Assembly: GCF_011046555.1 (NCBI RefSeq)
Contig: NZ_CP049246.1
Location: 1,116,001-1,180,000, forward strand
Length of the DNA: 64,000 nucleotides
Direction: 5' to 3'
From: Sphingobacterium lactis
Lineage (GTDB): Bacteria > Bacteroidota > Bacteroidia > Sphingobacteriales > Sphingobacteriaceae
Below the pieces are notes generated by a model that saw nothing but the letters and a program-made list of their open reading frames with translations, was not told the origin of the DNA and ran no database searches. Of this stretch, positions 34,116 through 43,241 are shown in pieces (position 1 is the stretch's first letter; each line of letters opens with the position of its first letter). Made by a program: the position numbers and the translations under genes.

Positions 34116-35312
34116 ATGAACTATATGACATTAGCTGACTTTTTATCGCCGATTGCAATACAAGATCTTGGCCTCCCCGAGGATTACTACAATTCTCAAT
34201 TCGGAAAATCCATCGAAAAATACGTTGACACGTTTCCAAAATGGGAGGAGGAAGATGAAGTGCCGCAGATTGCCATATTTGGGGTAGAGGAAGGTCGCGG
34301 AGCTTTCAACAACAACGGTACGCAGAAAGGACCTGATGTGGTCCGCCGACACCTGTACGACCTCTACCAAGGGGATTATACGGTGAAGATTGTCGATTTG
34401 GGCAACATTAAAGCCGGCTCTACCGTAAAGGATACGTACGTGGCCATTAAACTGGTTATGGAAGAACTGATGAAGCAAAACATCCTTCCGATCCTGATCG
34501 GAGGTGGCCAGGATCTGACCTATGCACAGTATACAGCATACGAAGGTATGGAGCAGCGTGTGGACGTGGCGGTGATTGACTCCCGTTTTGATCTGGATCA
34601 GGAAAATGCGGAAGACATGCCCTTGAATTCACAGACCTACCTGAACCATATTATCCTCCACCAACCCGACTACCTCTTCAACCTGAGCAATATTGGCTAC
34701 CAGACTTACTTGGTTAGCAAGGAGTCGATCAATATGTACGATAAATTGTTTTTTAATGCCATGCGTCTGGGTTCCTTTTCCGGGAAATTGGATCAAGCCG
34801 AGCCGATCATTCGTTCTGCGGATATGGTCAGTTTTGATATTGGTGCCATCCGTGCTTCTGAGGCGGGAGGGAATGCCAATGCAGGACCGAACGGTTTATA
34901 TGGCGATGAAGCCTGCCAATTGGCGCGCTATGCTGGGATGTCCGACAAATGTACCTCTTTCGGAATTTACGAGTACAACCCGACCTTCGACCCAATGGGC
35001 CATACAGGGATGTTGATCGCCCAAATGGTATGGTGCTTTATCGATGGATACTATAGCCGCAAGAAAGATGCGCCGATGTATCCGAAATCGAACTACATCA
35101 TTTACCGGACAACGTTGGAAGCAGAGGATTATGAATTGGTGTTCGTCAAGAGCAAGAAATCGGATAGATGGTGGATGCAGGTTCCTTATTTTGGATCCAA
35201 ATCGGTCAATGAACGGTTCTATTTGGTTCCATGCCGTTATGAGGATTACCAGATGGCTGTCGCTGGCGATATGCCCGACCTCTGGTGGAAGACACATCAA
35301 AAATTGCAATAA
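34116..35312 (+). CDS. Arginase/agmatinase-fold protein with degenerate metal site
   Basis: The 398-residue protein has the ureohydrolase layout, with the three metal-binding motifs in order but altered. GGGQDLTY replaces GGGHD, with the first His ligand now Gln. DSRFDL replaces DAHxD, with the central His now Arg. SFDIGAIR replaces SxDxDxxDP, with the second Asp now Gly. Three of six Mn ligands are therefore lost, while three Asp remain. It is probably not an active arginase, agmatinase or formimidoylglutamase, though annotation tools may call it one. It may be a structural or regulatory protein. Its end overlaps the GTG start of rmuC, so translation is coupled. Confidence 0.85.
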   Translation: MNYMTLADFLSPIAIQDLGLPEDYYNSQFGKSIEKYVDTFPKWEEEDEVPQIAIFGVEEGRGAFNNNGTQKGPDVVRRHLYDLYQGDYTVKIVDLGNIKAGSTVKDTYVAIKLVMEELMKQNILPILIGGGQDLTYAQYTAYEGMEQRVDVAVIDSRFDLDQENAEDMPLNSQTYLNHIILHQPDYLFNLSNIGYQTYLVSKESINMYDKLFFNAMRLGSFSGKLDQAEPIIRSADMVSFDIGAIRASEAGGNANAGPNGLYGDEACQLARYAGMSDKCTSFGIYEYNPTFDPMGHTGMLIAQMVWCFIDGYYSRKKDAPMYPKSNYIIYRTTLEAEDYELVFVKSKKSDRWWMQVPYFGSKSVNERFYLVPCRYEDYQMAVAGDMPDLWWKTHQKLQ

Positions 35313-36649
35313 TAGTTAACACGATAGATTTGGAGATCCTATACCCCTTGATCGTAGTCCTTTTGGTACTCATCTGTGCATACTTTATCTGGCGGAATGG
35401 GCAGGCTGTGTCCAAGGAGGCCTTTCAGAAAGAGCAGGATGCAGTGAAGGATTTGCAGATCGCATACGCCAAGATGCAGGAACGTGACAGGCTTTTGCAG
35501 TCGGAAAAGGACCGGATTCAAGAAGAACTGCGTTTCGAAACCGCTGCCAAGCAATCGCTGGAGCGCAGTCTGGAAGCGACCAATGCCTATCTGCAGGCCC
35601 AACAGGAAAAATTTACCGAGCAGAAGGAAGAGTTAGAAAACCTACGGTCTCGGTTCAATGCCGAATTCCAGGTCCTTGCCAACCAGATCCTGGAGGAGAA
35701 ATCGCAGAAATTTACCCAGTTGAACCAGCAACAGATGGCGCAGGTGCTGGATCCACTGAAGGAGAAGATCAAAACCTTTGAGGAAAAGGTGGAGAAGACC
35801 TACCAACAGGAATCATCGGAGCGGAACGTTTTAAAGGGCGTGGTGGAGCAATTGATGCAGCAGAGTATGCAGATCAAGGACGAAGCCAATAATCTCGCTA
35901 AGGCGCTGAAAGGGGATAATAAGAAGCAGGGGAATTGGGGAGAGGTTATCTTGGAAAGGGTATTGGAGCGATCGGGCTTGCTGAAAGATCAGGAATACCG
36001 GTTACAGCATGCCTTGATCGATGAGGAGGGAAGACGATTCCAGCCGGATGCCGTCATCTACCTTCCAGATGAAAAGCATTTGGTGGTCGATGCCAAGTTA
36101 TCTTTGATCGCATATGAACGTGCGGTCAATGCGGATACGGATGAAGATCGTCAGCTCTTTGTGAAGCAGCATGTGCAATCGATCGAAAACCACGTTAAGG
36201 AACTCTCTGCCAAAGATTATCACCGACTTTACGGGATTCAATCGCCGGACTTCGTTCTGCTGTTCATCCCGATAGAATCCTCCCTGAGCCTAGCGGTCAA
36301 TCATAAACCAGAACTTTTCAGCGACGCCTGGGATAGAAGGGTCGTCATCGTCAGTCCATCCACTTTATTGGCTACCCTACGGACCATTGCGAGTGTGTGG
36401 AAACAGGAGCGACAGAACCGGAATGTGCTCGAAATTGCCAAGGAAGCAGGACTGCTCTACGATAAATTTGTAGGCTTCCTTTCCGATATGGAGCAATTGG
36501 AACAGATCCTCCAAAAAGCCACTGACAAGCACGCCGATGCCATGAAAAAACTGAATTCAGGCTCCGGAAATGTAATCCGCAAGGTGGAACAGCTCAAAAC
36601 CCTCGGCGCCAAAGCCAATAAGCAAATCGGGGATAGGTACCTCGAATAG
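35285..36649 (+). CDS. rmuC: DNA recombination protein RmuC
   Basis: RmuC limits certain recombination events at inverted repeats and is predicted to be a membrane-anchored nuclease-fold protein. Here a membrane helix (YPLIVVLLVLICAYFIW) is followed by ~150 residues of coiled coil (KEQDAVKDLQIAYAKMQERD and onward) and the conserved domain (KKQGNWGEVILERVLERSGL, 'LVVDAKLSLIAYERAV', 'LLFIPIESSLSLAV'). The 454-residue length is typical. The start is either GTG 35285, overlapping the previous gene by 28 bp, or TTG 35330. No ATG is suitably placed. Confidence 0.93.
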   Translation: MEDTSKIAIIVNTIDLEILYPLIVVLLVLICAYFIWRNGQAVSKEAFQKEQDAVKDLQIAYAKMQERDRLLQSEKDRIQEELRFETAAKQSLERSLEATNAYLQAQQEKFTEQKEELENLRSRFNAEFQVLANQILEEKSQKFTQLNQQQMAQVLDPLKEKIKTFEEKVEKTYQQESSERNVLKGVVEQLMQQSMQIKDEANNLAKALKGDNKKQGNWGEVILERVLERSGLLKDQEYRLQHALIDEEGRRFQPDAVIYLPDEKHLVVDAKLSLIAYERAVNADTDEDRQLFVKQHVQSIENHVKELSAKDYHRLYGIQSPDFVLLFIPIESSLSLAVNHKPELFSDAWDRRVVIVSPSTLLATLRTIASVWKQERQNRNVLEIAKEAGLLYDKFVGFLSDMEQLEQILQKATDKHADAMKKLNSGSGNVIRKVEQLKTLGAKANKQIGDRYLE

Positions 36650-36654
36650 ATATT

Positions 36655-36912
36655 AGATGTGAGATTTGAGATTTGAGATATTAAGGCGGCTATTAGTCGC
36701 CTTTTTTTTGGGGTCAATTTGACTTTTTTGAAAAATGTCCCTTATTATCTCAAGCATTTCTCCCGCTTTCTATCTCACATCTCACCTTTCACTTGCCACA
36801 ATTAAAGTTTAGTTTGCCCGTTTTCTATCTCATACCTCACATCTTACATCTCACATCTAAAAGTTGGTTATCCCGATTTCTATCTCACATCTCATATCTC
36901 ACATCTCAAATC
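36655..36912. repeat. T/C-rich (ATCTCAC)-type dispersed repeat array
   Basis: The 312-bp gap before cydA contains at least three copies of a phrase CCCG(C/T/A)TTTCTATCTCA followed by runs of ACATCTCA/ACCTCAC variants (36772-36912), and one inverted stretch of the same motif (GATGTGAGATTTGAGATTTG at 36656-36675). The same phrase recurs at 39664-39712. Unit length and spacing are irregular, so it is not a CRISPR array. The function is unknown. A cydA promoter must lie at its right edge (TACCTTTA near 36919 is a near match to TAnnTTTG). Confidence 0.7.
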
Positions 36913-36961
36913 TATTAGCTACCTTTAAAGCATAAGTTGAATCTCGCTAAACTCGTGCATT

Positions 36962-38299
36962 ATGGAAGACATGATTCTCTACAATCGTCTGCAATTTGCT
37001 TTTACCATTACCTTTCATTACCTCTTTCCGCAATTGACCATGGGTCTTTCGCTCATGATTGTGTACTTCAAGTGGAAATTCCTACGAACCAATAACGTGG
37101 TGTATAACGATGCGTCGAAGTTCTGGATGAAAATTTTTGCGTTGAACTTTGCGATGGGTGTGGTGACAGGGATTCCGATGGAATTTCAGTTTGGGACCAA
37201 TTGGGCCAAGTTCTCGGAATTGACGGGAGGAATCATTGGGCAGACGCTGGCGATGGAGGGGATGTTTTCCTTTTTCTTGGAATCTTCTTTTCTGGGCATG
37301 TTTCTCTTTGGGGAGAAGTTGCTTGGTCATAAGCTCCACTTTGTTGCGGGATTTCTGGTCTTCCTGGGGTCCTGGGCTTCGGGTTACCTAATCTTGGCGA
37401 CCCATTCCTGGATGCAGCACCCCGTAGGTTACGAAATTCTGGAAAACGGAAAGTTCGTACTGAATAACTTTGGCGCGCTGTTCAATAATCCGTGGCTATT
37501 GCCATCTTACCTCCATAACCAAGCTGGATCCCTGATTACGGCATCTTTCTTTATGGCGGGAGTTGGCGCATTTTACCTGCTCAGCAACCTGCATCAGCAA
37601 TACGGCAAGATCTTCCTGAAAACGGCTGTCATCTTTGGCTTGATATCATCTGTTGCCGTTGCTTTCCCCACTGGGGACCTGGTGGCGAAGAATGTCGTGA
37701 AATATCAACCTGTCACATTTGCCGCCATGGAGGGGATCTTTGAAACCGAGCATGGCGGGGCTGAGATCATTCTGATCGGTCAGCCGGATATGAAGAATAA
37801 GAAATTGGATAATAAGATTGCAGTGCCGAATGTGCTCAGCTTCCTGACCTATCAGCGTTGGCATGCCACGATCAAGGGGCTGAACGAATTTGACGAAAGC
37901 ATACATCCCACGAATGTCCCGGGATTGTACTACAGCTACCACATTATGGCCGGCCTCGGTACGATCTTTATTGCAGTGATGGCCATTGCGGCCTTCCTGC
38001 TCTGGCGCAAAAAGCTGTACGATACCAAGTGGATTCTCTGGGCCATGATGTTCTTGATCCCTTTTCCATATATCGCCAATACCGCAGGGTGGTACACTGC
38101 GGAGTTAGGGCGTCAGCCTTGGTTGGTATATAACCTGATGCGGATGGTGGACGGGATCTCGCCAACGGTATCTTCTGGGAATACCCTGTTTACCCTATTG
38201 GGATTCGTTGGGCTCTATCTCCTGTTGGGCTTGCTGTTCCTGATGTTGGTTTTGAAGATTATTAGAAAAGGTCCGGAAACAAAAGTTGCTTTAAAATAA
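36962..38299 (+). CDS. cydA: Cytochrome bd quinol oxidase subunit I
   Basis: CydA carries the haems and quinol site of the high-affinity oxidase in the cytoplasmic membrane. About nine membrane helices, the haem-ligand His in TFHYLFPQLTMGL, 'GVVTGIPMEFQFGTNW', and the family motif GWYTAELGRQPWLVYN are visible. At 445 residues it belongs to the short Q-loop type. It is followed 6 bp later by cydB. It supports respiration at low oxygen. No cydX or cydDC genes follow in this window. Confidence 0.97.
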   Translation: MEDMILYNRLQFAFTITFHYLFPQLTMGLSLMIVYFKWKFLRTNNVVYNDASKFWMKIFALNFAMGVVTGIPMEFQFGTNWAKFSELTGGIIGQTLAMEGMFSFFLESSFLGMFLFGEKLLGHKLHFVAGFLVFLGSWASGYLILATHSWMQHPVGYEILENGKFVLNNFGALFNNPWLLPSYLHNQAGSLITASFFMAGVGAFYLLSNLHQQYGKIFLKTAVIFGLISSVAVAFPTGDLVAKNVVKYQPVTFAAMEGIFETEHGGAEIILIGQPDMKNKKLDNKIAVPNVLSFLTYQRWHATIKGLNEFDESIHPTNVPGLYYSYHIMAGLGTIFIAVMAIAAFLLWRKKLYDTKWILWAMMFLIPFPYIANTAGWYTAELGRQPWLVYNLMRMVDGISPTVSSGNTLFTLLGFVGLYLLLGLLFLMLVLKIIRKGPETKVALK

Positions 38300-38305
38300 C
38301 GTGCT

Positions 38306-39382
38306 ATGGAATTATTCTGGTTTATAGTTTTAGTGGTTATGCTGGGGGTCTATGTCATCCTTGATGGTTATGATTTTGGTGCCGGTATTGTGCATCTTTT
38401 CTTTGCGAAGACCGATGAGGAACGCAAGGCGGTGACCAATTCCATTGGTCCGTTCTGGGATGCGAACGAGGTTTGGCTGATTGCATCAGGTGGAGTCCTT
38501 TTCTTTGCCTTTCCTACATTGTATGCTTCGGCATTCAGTGGGTTCTATCTGCCCTTGATGCTGGTTTTGTGGTTCCTGATTTTCCGGGCGGTAGGTCTTG
38601 AGTTGCGCGGACAGATTCACAACCGCCTGTGGGAGCGGTTCTGGGAAACAGCATTCGGTATAGCGAGCCTCTGTTTGGCACTGTTCTTTGGTGCTGCCTT
38701 GGGCAATGTTGTCCGTGGCGTTAACCTGGGAATGGTCGAAAATGGGGTTTCCACTGTCGAGCCTCAATATTTCTTTCTGGAGCTCTGGAATCCCACATTG
38801 GATCCGATGGCGGAATCCCACGGCATCATCGATTGGTTCACCATCCTGATCGGTTTGGTATCCGTACTGACCTTGACCATCCACGGTGCCAATTGGGTCA
38901 TCCTCAAATCGTCCTCATCCTTGAATGCACGGCTAAAACCCGCCATATTTAAGATCAATATTGCACTGGCCATCCTGGTCATTTTGACGTTCTGGCTGTG
39001 GGAGCATGTAAAGCCATTTCCGCTGAACAATCTTTTTGCCCATGCATGGCTCTGGATATTTCCCGCTATTGCGGCAACTGGACTCATCGGCCAGTTTTGG
39101 ATCCGACGGTTCAAAAAAGATGGTATGGGCTTTATGTTCTCCACCCTCTTTATCTTGGGGAGTCTCGGCACGACCGTGGCATCCCTGTTTCCAAACGTGC
39201 TGCCTTCCACAAACACTGTAAACCCATCCCTGACCATTTATAATGTGGCCGCTGCGGACTATGAGCTTTCGGTAGGGGTGTACTGGTTTGTGATCGCGCT
39301 GCTGTTGGTGATTATCTATTTCATTATCCAGTTCCGGGTCTTCCGCGGAAAATTGGATGACGTCGGCTACGGCGAACATTAA
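38306..39382 (+). CDS. cydB: Cytochrome bd quinol oxidase subunit II
   Basis: CydB is the structural partner of CydA, a second membrane subunit of similar fold. The N-terminal LDGYDFGAGIVHLF and 'GPFWDANEVWLIASGGVLFF' are diagnostic of the family, and about eight further helices follow. The length of 358 residues is normal. The 6-bp spacing from cydA shows one operon. It ends near a GC-rich hairpin at 39496-39545. Confidence 0.97.
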   Translation: MELFWFIVLVVMLGVYVILDGYDFGAGIVHLFFAKTDEERKAVTNSIGPFWDANEVWLIASGGVLFFAFPTLYASAFSGFYLPLMLVLWFLIFRAVGLELRGQIHNRLWERFWETAFGIASLCLALFFGAALGNVVRGVNLGMVENGVSTVEPQYFFLELWNPTLDPMAESHGIIDWFTILIGLVSVLTLTIHGANWVILKSSSSLNARLKPAIFKINIALAILVILTFWLWEHVKPFPLNNLFAHAWLWIFPAIAATGLIGQFWIRRFKKDGMGFMFSTLFILGSLGTTVASLFPNVLPSTNTVNPSLTIYNVAAADYELSVGVYWFVIALLLVIIYFIIQFRVFRGKLDDVGYGEH

Positions 39383-39495
39383 GGAGAGCTCGTGCTACGG
39401 GTTTTGGTACAAATTACCACCGAATAGCTATCCATCTATCCGCCAATCAATCCAAGGGGATAAAATAGCTACGTCCTCCATATCGACAAAAGCCT

Positions 39496-39545
39496 CGCCG
39501 CCCCATTTTTTGGTCTGCTGAAGCAAACCAAAAAATGGGGCGGCG
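39496..39545. repeat. Large GC/AT hairpin between cydB and ggt
   Basis: CGCCGCCCCATTTTTTGGT pairs perfectly with ACCAAAAAATGGGGCGGCG, and the stem extends to 23 bp with one mismatch around a TGAA loop. It lies in the 332-bp gap 39383-39714 between convergent genes. It could be a two-way terminator, as the A6/T6 tracts are inside the stem, or a mobile palindromic unit. No ORF is present. Confidence 0.65.
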
Positions 39546-39663
39546 GGGCAATTTTATGCTAGGGCCTTTGCTAAAATAGTTACACCCCTCTGGGGTTGCC
39601 CTAGTTCAGGCATTATGTATGGCTATGAGATGTTGTGTTATTAATCATAATGACTCAATCCTT

Positions 39664-39712
39664 CCGCCCGTTTTCTATCTCACATCTCAAATCTATCATC
39701 TCACATCTCAAA
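39664..39712. repeat. Second site of the T/C-rich dispersed repeat
   Basis: CCGCCCGTTTTCTATCTCAC and following ATCTCA units repeat the phrase seen three times at 36.8 kb, 2.8 kb away. It lies immediately beyond the stop codon of ggt. Confidence 0.6.
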
Positions 39713-39714
39713 AA

Positions 39715-41409
39715 CTAGTAGCCCGCAGCCTTGTCATCGCCACGCGGGTCTGCTCCAGTTTGGAGTTTTCCATTCTTAAGGATAACAATGTTTTCCACGC
39801 GGCCGATAGGTCCTCTTTTATGGATGGTATAACCATCTTCGGTTAGGCTCTGCCGGGTTTTTGCATCAATTGCCTTTTCTTCCACATCAATGCGATCAGG
39901 TTGCCATTGGTGGTGGAAGCGTGCTGCACTCACCGATTCCTGCGCTGTCATGTCAAATTCAAGGACATTCAGGATCGTCTGGAATACAGAGGTGATAATG
40001 GTTGAGCCTCCAGGCGTACCCACGACCATTTTCAACTTCCCATCCTCTTCGATGATGGTCGGTGTCATCGCACTCAGCATGCGTTTTCCAGGGGCAATGG
40101 AATTGGCCTTACCGCCCAATAGACCGTACATATTTGGAGAGCCCGGTTTTACGGAGAAATCATCCATTTCGTTGTTGAGGAGAAATCCTGCGCCATCCAC
40201 CCACACGCAAGAACCATAGGATCCATTGATGGTCGTGGTCAGGGATACGGCATTTCCATTCTTGTCTACGATGCTATAGTGGGTCGTCTCTTCGGATTCA
40301 TAGCCCGGGAATTTCGCTGCCTTGACGGCATCGCTAGGGGTTGCTTTCGCTAAGCTGACCTTAGCCATGCGCTCCTGGTTGAATTTGGCATCCGTCAGGT
40401 TCGCGACCGGTACGCGGTAAAAGTCCGGATCGCCCAAGTGCGTTGCGCGATCCGCATAGACGCGTCTTTCCGCTTCTACCATCGCACGGATGGTGCTGTC
40501 GCTCTGGAATCCCCATTCTTTTAGTGGGTACTTTTCCACGGATTGCAATAATGCCATTAATGCCACACCGCCGCTGGACGGGGGAGGCATCGAAATTACC
40601 TTGTAGTTCTTATACTGACCAACAATGGGATCACGCCACGCCGCTTGATAATCTTCCAGATCCTTCAAGCTGATAATACCGTTTCCACGGTTCATCTCAG
40701 CCACGATAAAGGCTGCGGTTTCCCCTTTATAGAAGCCATCTCGACCTTGCTCCGCAATGCGGGTCAAGGTTTGGGCAAGTTCCGCTTGGACAAAATTATC
40801 GCCAGCCTTCCACTCCGTATCGCGAATGATGGCGGCACCATTGGGGTTATATTTTTGGAATCGTGCTTTATATCTGTTGAATTCGCCGGCCTGCTGTTCC
40901 GTAATCGGAAATCCTTTTGCTGCCAGGTCGATTGCTGGTTGAACGAGGTCCTTCCAAGGCAGGGTGCCGTATTTCTTATAGGCGGCATCCATGCCTGCTA
41001 CCGATCCTGGTACACCCGATGCCAATTGGCCATACAGGCTAAGATCGGTTATAGGATTGCCGTCTTTATCCAGGTACATGTCGCGGCTGGCCTTTCCCGG
41101 CGCTTTTTCACGGAAGTCCAGGGACGCTACGGAACCATCTCTTCCACGATAGACCAAGAAGCCGCCTCCGCCCAAATTCCCCGCATTTGGATAGACAACT
41201 GCTAGCGCAAATTTTACGGCAATCGCCGCATCCACCGCATTTCCGCCCTTTTTTAAAATCTCAACACCCACTTCGGATGCCAGTGGATGGGCCGTCACAA
41301 CTGCACCGTTATTGAATACATCCTGCTCACTAGCAGATTGTTGGTGCACCGAGCAGGAACCCAGTAGCATGACGAATAAGAATAAATAAAGTAAGTTAGG
41401 TTTTTTCAT
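39715..41409 (-). CDS. ggt: Gamma-glutamyltransferase (lipoprotein)
   Basis: GGT hydrolyses or transfers the gamma-glutamyl group of glutathione and related peptides. The 564-residue precursor starts with a lipoprotein signal (VMLLGSCS, lipobox Cys). Autocleavage occurs before the nucleophile Thr in 'ESEETTHYSIVD'. Substrate-loop motifs 'NAGNLGGGGFLVYR', 'MPPPSSGGVALMALLQ' and 'GTPGGSTIITSV' are intact. It is therefore an N-terminal nucleophile enzyme anchored in the periplasm. The gene is single, convergent with cydAB. Confidence 0.96.
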   Translation of the reverse strand: MKKPNLLYLFLFVMLLGSCSVHQQSASEQDVFNNGAVVTAHPLASEVGVEILKKGGNAVDAAIAVKFALAVVYPNAGNLGGGGFLVYRGRDGSVASLDFREKAPGKASRDMYLDKDGNPITDLSLYGQLASGVPGSVAGMDAAYKKYGTLPWKDLVQPAIDLAAKGFPITEQQAGEFNRYKARFQKYNPNGAAIIRDTEWKAGDNFVQAELAQTLTRIAEQGRDGFYKGETAAFIVAEMNRGNGIISLKDLEDYQAAWRDPIVGQYKNYKVISMPPPSSGGVALMALLQSVEKYPLKEWGFQSDSTIRAMVEAERRVYADRATHLGDPDFYRVPVANLTDAKFNQERMAKVSLAKATPSDAVKAAKFPGYESEETTHYSIVDKNGNAVSLTTTINGSYGSCVWVDGAGFLLNNEMDDFSVKPGSPNMYGLLGGKANSIAPGKRMLSAMTPTIIEEDGKLKMVVGTPGGSTIITSVFQTILNVLEFDMTAQESVSAARFHHQWQPDRIDVEEKAIDAKTRQSLTEDGYTIHKRGPIGRVENIVILKNGKLQTGADPRGDDKAAGY

Positions 41410-41473
41410 CTCGCTAAGATAATAATTTGGTAATATTAGATGAATATATTTAACTTGAATAAAAATTTAACCT

Positions 41474-42232
41474 ATGCGGATATTTAGCCTCTTCGTATGC
41501 CTTTTCTTGGCCCTTTCGGTACATGCACAGAAGGTCAAAATCCTAACCTATAACATCCACCATGCTAATCCCCCTTCGAAGCCTGGCGTAATCGATATCA
41601 ATGCCATTGCGAAGGTAATCAATGAATCAGGAGCGGAAATCGTAGGGATCCAGGAAGTGGATATCTTGGTGTCGCGATCGGAGATGATGAACCAAGCGGA
41701 GAAACTCGCCGAGCTGACCGGCATGGAGTACTATTTTTCAAAGGGCATCAATTTGGAAAAAGGATACTATGGTACCTTGATCCTGAGCAAGCACAAGATC
41801 GTCGGCAAGCGCCGGTATGACCTGCCAATGCCTGTTGCCAGTGAAAATCGTTCGCTCGCCATTGTGGATGTGCAGTTGCCGGATGGAAAGACCATCTCCC
41901 TAGCCAATACACACTTGGACCTTAAGGAAGAAAACAGGATAGAACAAGCTGCATTCATCAATGAACTGGGGGAGCTGTATAGCAAGCCACTGATTTTGGT
42001 AGGCGACCTGAATGCAAAGCCGAACTCAAAGCCCATCAAACTGCTTGAGCAATATTTCGTGCGCAATACAAAGGACAATAAACCAACTTCCCCAAATGTG
42101 AATCCGAAAAATGAAATCGACTACATCATGGTGTTGAACAATATGAAGTTTTCCTGGATCAGCTATCGCGTGATTGCCGAAACGTATGCTTCGGACCACC
42201 TTCCGTTAGTTGCGGAAATAGCATTTAATTGA
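41474..42232 (+). CDS. Secreted endonuclease/exonuclease/phosphatase family hydrolase
   Basis: A signal peptide (MRIFSLFVCLFLALSVHA) precedes a complete EEP fold: LTYNIHHANPP, GIQEVDILVSRS (metal-binding Glu), 'ANTHLDLKEENR' (His), LVGDLNAKPNS (Asp/Asn) and the terminal 'YASDHLPLVAEI' (Asp-His). At 252 residues it is about the minimal catalytic domain. Homologues act as phosphodiesterases on lipids, sugars or DNA; the specificity is not readable. It is divergent from ggt. The downstream MazG-like gene converges on it. Confidence 0.9.
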   Translation: MRIFSLFVCLFLALSVHAQKVKILTYNIHHANPPSKPGVIDINAIAKVINESGAEIVGIQEVDILVSRSEMMNQAEKLAELTGMEYYFSKGINLEKGYYGTLILSKHKIVGKRRYDLPMPVASENRSLAIVDVQLPDGKTISLANTHLDLKEENRIEQAAFINELGELYSKPLILVGDLNAKPNSKPIKLLEQYFVRNTKDNKPTSPNVNPKNEIDYIMVLNNMKFSWISYRVIAETYASDHLPLVAEIAFN

Positions 42233-42243
42233 TAGGTCGCGGA

Positions 42244-42570
42244 TTAGCGCAGCTTTTCATTGTTCTTATGCCTATCGGCATCGCGGATGCTCTTTTTCTC
42301 GAGATTCTTTTCCAGAGCTTCGGTTAGATTGATGCCGGTCTGGTTGGCCAGACAGATCAGTACAAATAGTACATCCGCCATTTCGTCCGCCAGATTGACC
42401 TCTTTATCCGACTTCTTGAAGGATTGTTCGCCATACTGCCGAGCCATGATCCGAGCAACTTCGCCCACTTCCTCCATCAACATGGCTGTATTCGTTAATT
42501 CGTTGAAATATCGTACGCCGGTGGTTTTTATCCACTGATCGACGAGGTTCTGTGCTTCTTCTATGGTCAT
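42244..42570 (-). CDS. MazG-like nucleotide pyrophosphohydrolase
   Basis: A 108-residue all-alpha NTP pyrophosphatase. The metal-binding Glu/Asp residues appear in LMEEVGEVARIMAR and NLADEMADVLFVLICLA, the EExxE and ExxD pattern of MazG/dUTPase-type folds. It would hydrolyse nucleoside triphosphates to monophosphates as house-cleaning. It follows dtd by 10 bp on the same strand, so the two quality-control enzymes are co-transcribed. Confidence 0.9.
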   Translation of the reverse strand: MTIEEAQNLVDQWIKTTGVRYFNELTNTAMLMEEVGEVARIMARQYGEQSFKKSDKEVNLADEMADVLFVLICLANQTGINLTEALEKNLEKKSIRDADRHKNNEKLR

Positions 42571-42580
42571 TTTTTTCAGC

Positions 42581-43039
42581 TTAATGATTGTCCTTGTCCT
42601 TGGTATTCATGATGATGGTCACGGGACCATCGTTGCGGAGGTCTATTTTCATATCACCACCGAAAACACCCATTTGTACTTCCTTGCCCAACAGTTCGCT
42701 CAGGTATCGGCCCATTTCTTCATACATGGGTTTCGCAAGGTCCGGCTTTCCCGCGCGAATAAAAGATGGACGGTTCCCTTTCTTGGTCTGGGCAAAGAGC
42801 GTGAATTGCGATATGAGTAGGATGTTTCCATCGATGTCCTGAACAGACTTGTTCATAAGTCCCTGCTCATCGGAGAATATCCGTAGGTTCACCAGCTTTT
42901 GGCCCAGCCATTTCATATCTTCGGCACTGTCTTCTTCCTCAACCCCAAGGAGTACCAATAGTCCATTTTCGATCTTTCCGGTAATGTCGTTGTCCACAGT
43001 GCAGGATGCATGTGTGACACGTTGAATAACTGCTCGCAT
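42581..43039 (-). CDS. dtd: D-aminoacyl-tRNA deacylase
   Basis: DTD removes D-amino acids mischarged on tRNA. The sequence begins MRAVIQRVTHASCTVD and contains the active-site motif SQFTLFA and the cross-subunit motif NDGPVTI, both diagnostic. The length of 152 residues is normal. It is cytoplasmic and first gene of a pair with the MazG-like gene. Confidence 0.96.
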   Translation of the reverse strand: MRAVIQRVTHASCTVDNDITGKIENGLLVLLGVEEEDSAEDMKWLGQKLVNLRIFSDEQGLMNKSVQDIDGNILLISQFTLFAQTKKGNRPSFIRAGKPDLAKPMYEEMGRYLSELLGKEVQMGVFGGDMKIDLRNDGPVTIIMNTKDKDNH

Positions 43040-43192
43040 ATTGGCTCTAAAATAACTAGAAAATACCTTTTTGCGGTCGTTTTCGGCAATTTAACTGTTC
43101 TGCTTTTCGTAATCTAAATACATGGGCAAGGCTAACCTTATCTGTTTATTCGGGTAAAAGCCTGCTGAATGCGATATGTAGAAAACAAAAAA

Positions 43193-43217
43193 TCCCCTTC
43201 CACGAGCCGGAAGGGGA
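43193..43217 (-). terminator. Intrinsic terminator of the TonB receptor gene
   Basis: The stem TCCCCTTCC/GGAAGGGGA is followed on the minus strand by ATTTTTTGTTTT. It lies 25 bp past the receptor stop codon, so the receptor is a single-gene transcript. Confidence 0.8.
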
Positions 43218-43241
43218 AGTCACACTACTATCTAATTAAGA

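Noticed and set aside
34116..35312. Active formimidoylglutamase/arginase
   Set aside because: Three of the six Mn ligands are substituted, so the fold is accepted but not the activity.
36772..36912. CRISPR array
   Set aside because: Repeat units are short, T/C-rich, unequal in length and without unique spacers. No cas gene is present.
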